Positions 36,878 to 45,100 of a stretch of 64,000 nucleotides of DNA are shown piece by piece. The position numbers were made by a program, and so were the translations under genes. Every line of letters starts with the position of its first letter. The stretch's first letter is position 1. Source of the stretch: Chloroflexales bacterium ZM16-3 (GTDB lineage: Bacteria; Chloroflexota; Chloroflexia; Chloroflexales; Chloroflexaceae); NCBI GenBank assembly GCA_004138175.2, contig RYFE02000013.1, forward strand, positions 1-64,000, given 5' to 3'. The notes under the pieces are model-generated. The model was given only the letters and a program-made list of their open reading frames with translations, did no database searches and had not been told where the DNA came from.

Positions 36878-37918
36878 CTATCTGGCTGCGCCGACCTGTA
36901 GTGCGCGCAGTGCCTTGAGGTCGGCGCAGCCGCTACAGAACATCGCCACGCGCAGCTCGCGGAGGAAGCCCTCAAGCCCATCGACCACCGCCTCGGCCCC
37001 GCGCTCGTTGATCGAGTCGATCAGGGCGGGCTTGGCGGTGCCGGCCATATCCGCGCCCAGGGCGACTGCCTTCGCCACATCAACTCCGCTGCGGATCCCG
37101 CCCGAGCCGATGATGGTGGCGTCCGGGAGGGCTGCGCGCACCTGGCGGATGCAGTCGGCCGTCGAGATGCCCCAGTCGGCGAAGGCCCCGGCCACCCGCC
37201 GGCCCTGCTCGCTAGGCTGGCGGAAGCGCTCCACCTCGCTCCAGCTGGTGCCGCCGGCCCCGGCCACATCGATCGCCCGCACTCCGCAGGCGTAGAGCCG
37301 CCGTGCGTCGGCCGCGCCGATGCCGTTGCCCACCTCTTTGACGATCACCGGCACCTCAAGCGCCTGGCAGACCTGCTCGATCTTGAGCAGCAGCCCCGTG
37401 AAATTCGTGTCTCCCTCGGGCTGCACGGCCTCCTGGAGCGGGTTGAGGTGGAGGATCAGCGCGTCGGCCTCGATCATGTCCACCGCGCGCCGACACTGGT
37501 CTACGCCGTAGCCATAGTTTAGCTGCACTGCGCCGAGGTTTGCCATCAGCGGGATGTGTGGGGCCACCCGGCGCACCTGGTAGGTGTGAGCCAGCCGTGG
37601 GTCGGCCACGGCGGCCCGCTGCGAGCCGACGCCCATGGCCAGCCCCAGATGCTCGGCTGCCTCGGCCAGGGCGAGGTTGATCCGCTCGGCCGCGCCAGTC
37701 CCGCCCGTCATCGAGCTGATCAGCAGCGGCGCGCGCACCGGCTTGCCCAGGAAGGTTGTCCGGGTATCAACCTCGGCTAGATCCAGCTCGGGGATGGCAG
37801 TGTGCGGCAGGCGGTAGGCTGCGAAGCCAGTGGATACGCCCTTGGCCGCCACATCCTCGTTCAGCACGATCCGGATATGATCGACCTTGCGCCCCTCCGT
37901 CGGCCCCTCGTCCGGCAT
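36878..37918 (-). CDS. idi2: Isopentenyl-diphosphate delta-isomerase, type 2
   Basis: A 346-residue FMN-dependent isomerase interconverting IPP and DMAPP. The FMN and substrate motifs are intact: [53 protein letters not shown] and [10 protein letters not shown], with GAGGTSW and [20 protein letters not shown] at the phosphate site. The start at 37918 has AAGGAG upstream. Chloroflexi make carotenoids, quinones and, in phototrophs, bacteriochlorophyll tails from these precursors. The protein ends with a cysteine pair ([12 protein letters not shown]) that is common in this subfamily. Confidence 0.93.
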   Translation of the reverse strand: MPDEGPTEGRKVDHIRIVLNEDVAAKGVSTGFAAYRLPHTAIPELDLAEVDTRTTFLGKPVRAPLLISSMTGGTGAAERINLALAEAAEHLGLAMGVGSQRAAVADPRLAHTYQVRRVAPHIPLMANLGAVQLNYGYGVDQCRRAVDMIEADALILHLNPLQEAVQPEGDTNFTGLLLKIEQVCQALEVPVIVKEVGNGIGAADARRLYACGVRAIDVAGAGGTSWSEVERFRQPSEQGRRVAGAFADWGISTADCIRQVRAALPDATIIGSGGIRSGVDVAKAVALGADMAGTAKPALIDSINERGAEAVVDGLEGFLRELRVAMFCSGCADLKALRALQVGAAR

Positions 37919-37993
37919 GGCGCACTCCTTATCAATATGTCGATTGCGGGTAACGGGCCGATCATACCAGCAAAGCGGGGGGGCGTCAAACCT

Positions 37994-38011
37994 GAGCACT
38001 GAGGCACTGAG
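37994..38011. repeat. CACTGAGG array remnant
   Basis: Just over two copies of the 8-base unit lie between the divergent idi2 and HMA-fold genes. Confidence 0.6.
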
Positions 38012-38083
38012 CTAACTCACTGCAACTCTTGGCGGCTAATGTGCGTCCATCGAGTATCGGCTGTACTGAAGGAGGCGACACAG

Positions 38084-38296
38084 ATGGTACTAGAGATCCT
38101 GCGGGTGGATGGCCTGCGCGGCGAGTATGACCGGAGGGCGATCCATGATCTGCTGCGGACGCTGCCAGGGCTAGGCCGGGTGGTCGTCAACCTCGCCGAT
38201 CACACTGTGCGCATTGAGCGCAATGATGAGGCGAGCCTGGCGACGATCATCCAGGTCATGCGTGATGCCGGCTACGGCGTAGCGGTGCTAGCCTGA
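38084..38296 (+). CDS. HMA-fold small protein lacking the CxxC motif
   Basis: A 70-residue protein; GGAGG lies eight bases before the ATG at 38084. The sequence LEILRVDGLRGEYDRRAIHDLLRTLPGLGRVVVNLADHTVRIE and a C-terminal DAGYGVAVL follow the beta-alpha-beta pattern of heavy-metal-associated domains such as CopZ. The metal-binding C-x-x-C is replaced by GLRGEYD. It probably no longer carries copper and may bind another ligand or protein. The preceding bases are open in frame, but only this start has a ribosome-binding site. Confidence 0.6.
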   Translation: MVLEILRVDGLRGEYDRRAIHDLLRTLPGLGRVVVNLADHTVRIERNDEASLATIIQVMRDAGYGVAVLA

Positions 38297-38360
38297 GCGA
38301 GCCCCAGACGCTGATGCGCCTGGGGCTCGCTCAGTTCTTCAGTGCCTCAGTGCCTCAGTG
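38295..38360. repeat. Terminator hairpin plus GCCTCAGT array
   Basis: A 13-bp stem (38295-38307 with 38320-38332) overlaps the stop of the HMA-fold gene and is directly followed by three GCCTCAGT units. It occupies the space between two converging genes. Confidence 0.7.
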
Positions 38361-38362
38361 CT

Positions 38363-39199
38363 CTACAAATACTCACGCTGATTCACCCGGCGTCGCCACT
38401 CTTCCTTGATCTCCACTGGCGAGCCCTGAGAGACCAGGAAGTCCAGCAGTAGGCGGGAAAAGGTGTTCGACTGCTCCAGGAAGGGGAAGTGGTTCGCCTT
38501 TGGCAGTGTGATCATCTGAGTCGGTCGGTCGCTCGGGTCGTTCAGGAACTGCGCATGATCATCGGTGATGATCGTATCCTTGCCGCCGTAGACCGCCAGA
38601 AGCGGCACCGTGAGGGTAGCCAGGGTCGGGCGCAAATCCGTATCGAGCAGTGACTCCTGCACGCTGGAGAGCACCGTCTCGCTCAGACCCTCGGTATCCT
38701 CGTAGAGCTCCTTCTGGACATCGGGGTCAGCGATCGGGATGGAGCGGATGAGCTTGGCCCAGACATTCGTCGACTGGTTGAGGCCGAGCAGCTTGGAGAA
38801 GGTGCCGGGCCTGATGTGGCTGCTGAGCACCTGCCCGTAGAGCGGTGTGCAGACGGTCATCACCTTCGTAAACCGCTCCGGCTTCTCGCGGGCCGCACGG
38901 ATGGCCACCATACCGCCCATGCCGTGGCCCACCAGGTTTGCCTGCGGGATGCCCATCTGCTCCATGAAGCGATTGAGCATATCCACATAGCTAGAGATGG
39001 TGAACTGCGTGCCGCGGCGGTCGCTCTCGCCATAGCCCCAGAAGTCAAGGGCGTAGGCGCGATAGCGCTCGGAGGCTAGGTCCATCGTGGGCACCCAATA
39101 GCGCCACGATCCGAGCCAGCTATGGAGAAAGATGATCGGCTGGCCGCGTCCGAAGACCTCGTAGTGAACCAGCCGGTTGTCAAGATGGATTGCGCTCAC
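38363..39199 (-). CDS. Alpha/beta-hydrolase fold protein without the nucleophile Ser
   Basis: A 278-residue protein of the alpha/beta-hydrolase superfamily: FLHSWLGSWRYW (oxyanion region), ALDFWGYGESDRRG, and the elbow LVGHGMGGMVAI. In active members the elbow is G-H-S-M-G; here the codon is GGC, so the Ser is Gly. The Asp (YGGKDTIIT) and His (KANHFPFLEQ) of the triad remain. It is therefore probably a binding or sensor protein. Its start overlaps the stop of the giant histidine kinase (ATGA), so the two are made together. The RsbQ-RsbP pair of Bacillus, a hydrolase that activates a PAS phosphatase, is a possible analogy. Confidence 0.8.
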   Translation of the reverse strand: MSAIHLDNRLVHYEVFGRGQPIIFLHSWLGSWRYWVPTMDLASERYRAYALDFWGYGESDRRGTQFTISSYVDMLNRFMEQMGIPQANLVGHGMGGMVAIRAAREKPERFTKVMTVCTPLYGQVLSSHIRPGTFSKLLGLNQSTNVWAKLIRSIPIADPDVQKELYEDTEGLSETVLSSVQESLLDTDLRPTLATLTVPLLAVYGGKDTIITDDHAQFLNDPSDRPTQMITLPKANHFPFLEQSNTFSRLLLDFLVSQGSPVEIKEEWRRRVNQREYL

Positions 39200-42100
39200 G
39201 CGTCGTCCTCTTCAGCGTTCGTTTCGATTTGCTGGAGTGGGATAATGAAGCTGAAGGTGCTTCCCTTCCCGATCTCACTGGTTACCCACATCTCGCCGCC
39301 GTGCTGCTCAATCAGCGCCTTGGCAATTGAGAGTCCCAGACCAGTGCCGCCAGCCACATCACGTAGTGGATTGTCGGCGCGGTAGAAGGGCCGAAACAGC
39401 TTCTTCCGCTGGTCGGGCGACATACCGACGCCAGTGTCCTCGACGTCGACCTGCATCATATTGGCACGGTTGAGGAATGCGCGAACCTGGATCCGCCCCC
39501 CCTCAAAGGTATATTTTACCGCGTTTGAGAACAAGTTGAACACCACCTGCGTAATCCGCTTCTGGTCGGCCATAACCGTCGGCAGGCTGCTCGGCATATC
39601 CAGCGTCACCGACATCCCCTTGCGCTCGTATTCTAGCCGTAGCGACTGCACGACCTCGCCGATCACATCGTTGATCGCAGTCTGCGCAAAGTTCAGTTTC
39701 TTCGATGCGTCGGGCCGCGAGAACTCTAAGATATCCTCGATCAGCGCCTTGAGGCGGTTGGTGTTGTTCTTAATAATGCCCAGGTAGCTCACCTGATCCT
39801 CGCTGAGCGACTGGGTGCCGCTGAGCAGGAGTACGTCCACATAGCCCTTGATCGCGGTGAGCGGCGTGCGTAGTTCGTGGCTCACATCAGAGATGAACTG
39901 TCGCTTGGCCTCATCGGCCTCAATCTCGCGGGTGATATCGCGGAGCACAATCACATCGCCATAGCTCTGGTCGCCTGGCCCAAACACCGGAGCGATATTG
40001 AGCGCGATCACCTGGCCCGGTTCGGTCAAATCCAGCGAGGTAGTGTAGATTGCCTGGCTCTGGCTCACCTGCTTGAGCCCGTTCATCAGCCCAGTATAGA
40101 TCGTCTGCGCCCGCTTGTGTTGGGTCTCGCTCTCGCCATAGGTCGCCAGCCAGTCGATCTGCTGGCCGATCAGTGCCTCGGCGGGAATCTCTAGCACCTG
40201 CTCGGCTGCCGGGTTAAAGAGCGTCACCTTGCCCTGGGTGTCTAGCACAATCACGCCCTCCGTCACCGAGCGGAACACGGCGGCGCTCTTCGAGCTCTCC
40301 TCGCGCTGCTCCTCAAGCAACACTGAGTTGCGGGTGGCTAGTTCGGTGATAAAACTGTAGAGCTGGGCGTTGCTCACCGCCGAGGCCACCACGCTGGCGA
40401 TCGTGCCCAGCAGGTTCATCTGCGAGTCGGTGAAGTAGTTCACCTCGGGGCTGGAGAGTATCAGTACGCCCAAGGCAGCGTCGCTCGTCTTCAGGGGTAC
40501 GGCGGCGGCCGAGCGAACATCGTCGGCGCGACCAGACTCACGCACCCAGCGGGCATCGAGCATGACGTCGGCGATATTCACTGGCTCTTGGTAGTGCATC
40601 ACCCAGCCGGCCAGCCCCTCGCTGCCGCCGAACGAGAGCGGGATATTCGTCCCGCGCACATCGCCGCGGTTGAAGAGCACCGCTCGGCATGTGAGCGTAT
40701 GGCTCTCGGTGTCGCGCAGCATGATCGAGCCACGGGCGACGCCCAGGTTCTCGGAGATTAGCTCCAGTGCGCGCTGGATGACACTGTCCAGGTGGAGCTG
40801 CGTGGTTAGCTCTAGGGTGATCTCATGCACCGCCTCTAGGCGATCCTTCTCCTCCGAGAGTTGCCGCGTGGCCTGCTCAAGCTCGGCAGTGCGCTCAGTG
40901 ACACGCCGCTCCAGGTCGGCGGCCAGGTTGGAGATCTGGTCGAACAGGCGGGCGTTCTGGATGGCCTGGCTGGCCTGGCTGGCCAGGGCGAAGGTTACCT
41001 CGACGGCCTCATCATCATAGGTGTAGGGGCTGTTCGACCCGATGGCGAGCAAGCCCACAAGCTCGTTGTCCACCAGGAGCGGCGCACCAATCCATGCGCG
41101 GGCATTCCACCCGAGCTGCTGCATCGTGACGAAGCGGTCGTCGGCTTGGGTGTCGGCCACCATCAGCGGCTTGCGATCCTCGGCGATTGCCTGGAAGAGC
41201 GCGATCTCCTCGACCTCGAAGTCGGCGTTGAGCAGACGGGTGTCGGCGATCCCGCGGGCCTCTGTGATCTGGAGGTGGCCGTAGCCCTCATCGCGCAGCA
41301 GCACGGCCGCGCTGTCGTAGCGAACCACGCGGGCCAGCTGGTCGAAGATCAGGGTCTGGATCTCGCGAAGCGCCAGGGTGCTGGTGAACGACTGGGCCAC
41401 ATCGCGCAGGGTGTCTGCTAGGCGACGGCGCTGCTGCTCCATCTGGTAGAGCTGGGCGCTCTTGAGCGCCTGGCTGGCCTGGTTTGCAAGAATAGAGATC
41501 AGCGAGATCTGATGGTTTGTCCACTCCTGCTGGGCGCGCGACCCAACCCAGAGCACACCCATGCGCTCATCGTGTGAGCCGATGAGCACGCCAAGCGCGC
41601 TGCGGATGCCATAGTCAAGCACCTGCTGGCTCAGCAGCGTGTCGTCGATAACAGTGAGATCGCTGATGGCAAGCGGCTGCTCGCGCTGGATCAGCTGCCC
41701 GGTCAGCCCATTCAGGTGAAATCCAAGGTCAACGTCCTCGATCATCTCGCCGCGATCCATCAGCACCTGCCTTCCGATCTGGCCATGGCTGTTGATCGAT
41801 AGCACCGCACACATCTCCACGCCAATTAGTCGCAGGGCTGATTCGGCCACGAGCAACTGCGTCTCATGGGGGTCGAGGGTGCCCGAGAGGTTTTGCGTCA
41901 CCTCGAAGAGGGTCGTCATCTCTTGGGCGTTCTGGCGGGTCTCGCTGAAGAGGATAGCATTATTGATTGCCACGGCGGCCTGGTTGGCCACGGTCGTCAG
42001 GAATCGTAGGTCGTTCTCATCGAAGGCCCGCGGCTCGTAGCTTTGGATGTTGATCACCCCGATTACCGTGCTGCCGAAGATGATCGGTGTCACCAGATAC

Positions 42101-45100
42101 GACTCCTCAACGCGATCCGTGGAGCCGATGCGCGCATCGTCCACCACGAGGCTCATCTCCTGCACATCCTTCAGGCTATGCAGGAGTAGTGGCTTGCGGT
42201 TGCGGATGGCCCAGGCGTTTGTACCGTTGCGCAGGGGAGCCGGGTCGATGTACTCGCGCTCGCCGCGATCATAGGTCACTGGGTAGCTGAGGATGTCGGT
42301 GCTTTCATCGTAAATACCGATGATCGAGGTGCTGACATCAAGGATCTCGCCGATGCCGCGGTGCAGTCGCTCCAGCAGATCCTGCTGCTCCAGAGTCGAG
42401 TTCACTGCCGCACTGATCGCGTTGATCGTCGAGAGCTCGTTAATGCGCCGCTCGCGCTCCTGGAACAGCCGCGCGTTCTCCAGTGCGGTCGCCGCCTGGT
42501 CGGCCAGTCCCACGAGCAGCAGCATCTCGTCGTCGCTGAAGCTCCGCAGATAGTTGCTCATCACGCTGAGCACGCCGACAACGCGCTCGCGGTAGATGAC
42601 GGGCACGCCCATAAAGGAGATCAGGTTATTGTCACGCTCGTAGCGTGGGTAGAGCGAACCGCCCTCCTCGCTCACATCGTCGATGATTAGGGGCATGCCG
42701 GTCTCGGCGACTCGACCAGTGTGGCCCTGGCCCACCGGCACGCGCATCGTGTGCCGGTGCTCGGTCGGAATACCGTCCATGGCGGCCGGTACGAGCATGC
42801 TGCCGTCGATTGTCCACAGGGCCACGGTGGTGACGCTGAGCTGGCGGCTCACCAGTTCCATCAGCTTGATCAGCACCTCCTCGGGCTGGAGCAGCGAGGA
42901 GAGGATTCGCGCCGCGTCGAGCAGGGTGCTGAGCTCGCCCACCTTTCCGCTCAGGGCGTTTGCGCTCGTCTTGGCCGCCGCAAATGCCTGGGTGCGGGCG
43001 ATAGCGGCGGTGATCTGGTTGGCGATCGTCTGGCAGAGGTCGATTGCCTCGGGCCGGAAGTTGCCGAGGTGCCCCACAAAGTCCAGCCCCACGACACCGA
43101 TCACCTCACTGTTCATCACCAGTGGGATCATCGCTATCGAGCGGATGTCCATCTCGTGGAAGGTCTCGTGGGACGGTGCCAGCATGGGGTCATTCTGGGC
43201 GTCCTCCGATACGAGGGGCATCTTATGGGCGTCGAGCCACTCCACCGAGGGGTTATTCGTCAGTGGGATGCTGATGGTATCAATGGAGCTGCTTAGCACG
43301 TGCTCGGCAACGGTGGTGCCTTGCCCTGCCTTGCGGTCGTAGAGTACCAGGCGGGCCTGGTGAACCCCGGTGGCCTCGGCCATCGCGTCGACGATGCTCT
43401 GGTAGATCTGCTGCACATCGGTCTCGGTGGCGGCCAGGGCCGAGACGCGATTCAGCAGGTCGAGCTGCTTAACCTGCTCACGGGCCTGGGCCAGTAGGCG
43501 GGCGTTCTGTACGCCCAGGGCCAGCTGGTTGGCTACCGTCGTCAGGAACGACAGCTCACGATCCCCGTAGATATTCGGCACATAGCTCATCACCGCCATC
43601 ACGCCCACCACGCGCCCATCGCCGACCAGCAGCGGCACACCCATCCAGGCGGCCGAGCTGCGCTCGCTGCCGAACTTCACAGGCTTGAACCCGCGTGCTG
43701 CATGCTCTTTGGCCAGATTCTGAAACTGGAGCGGCTGGCGCGTGCGGATGATATGGGCGGTCAGGCTACCCTCGCGAGGGGTGCGCACCACGCTGTTGAT
43801 GAGGTCGCCGTCATCATCCACCTCATACGACAGCATGATCTCGTTATCTTCATCCTGGTAGACAAAGATATAGAATGAGTCCATCTCCAAAGAGACAGAG
43901 AGCTGAGCGTAGGATCGGCGCAGCATCAGGGGGAGATCGAGGGTCGAGCTGGTGATCTGGCCGATCTGGTTGATCACATCGAGCTCGGCGATCCGCCGCT
44001 CGCGCTCGGCGAACAGGCGGGCATTCTCCAGGGCGATCGCCAGCTGGCTGGCCAGCGCGCTGAGGAACTGCTGGTCGCGCTCAGAGAACGCATGTGGCGC
44101 GAAGTCCTGCACGCTGAGCACACCGATCACCCGTCCCTGGCTGATCAGCGGCATGCCCAGCCATGAGCGCACCTCGTTTGCGTTCTCGGCGAGCGAGACG
44201 GCCCGGTCTCCCATGATGGGCTCGGCCTGCATATCATTTATCAGCAGCGGCTTGCCGGTGTCGATAATGATCCCGCTCAGGCCGGACTTCGCTATGGTCG
44301 ACTTATGGTTCCTCGCCATAATCTCGCCCTGGCGCAGGAACTGCTCAAAGCGGAGTTGCTGGCGCTCGGGCTCATAGCGCGCGACATAGTAGAAGCTCGG
44401 CGTGCCCAGGTAGGTCACGATCTCCTGGTAGACTCGATCCAGGAGGGTGTCGAGGTCGGTGGTGCTAGTGGCGGCGCTGCCGACCTGAAAGAGGGCGGTC
44501 ATCTGCTCGGCGCGGGCGTGGGCATCCCGGAGCAGGTAATAGTTCTCGATCGCGATTGCCGACTGGTCGGCGAAGATCTCTAGCGGCTCGATGGTGCGCG
44601 CCGTGGGGCGCTGGCGATCCTGTGGGTCGCTGGCGAACATCAGGCCGAGCATGTTACCCTCGGCCGAGTACAGCGGCACGCAGAGCCGGTCATCGCGCTG
44701 CCACTCCTCGGGGAGCCGCTCGTCATCGATGGTCGTGTAGTTAAAGACGGTCGTCGTGAAGCTGGCCTCTAGGGCAGTGGCCTCTTCGGCGGGCACAAAG
44801 TAGCTACGCCCGATGCGGAATCGCGGGTCGAGGTAGCGTGTTGCCAGTGATTCGGGCAATGGATGCTCGCCTAGATGATCCAGCTCGTTGAGCGGGATGC
44901 CGGCGGCGGCCACCGGGCGCAGCACATGGAAGTTGTCGGGGTCGGCCAGGCAGAAGAGGATGGTGCGGAAGTTGGCCGACTCGATCACGCTGTAGCCGAC
45001 CTGCTCCAGCAGATTCTCTAGCGAGCGGTCGGTGCGCAGGGCCTGGCCGATCTCCAGCACATCGTTGAGCATCGAGGCGCGGCGCTGGAACATGCGCGAG

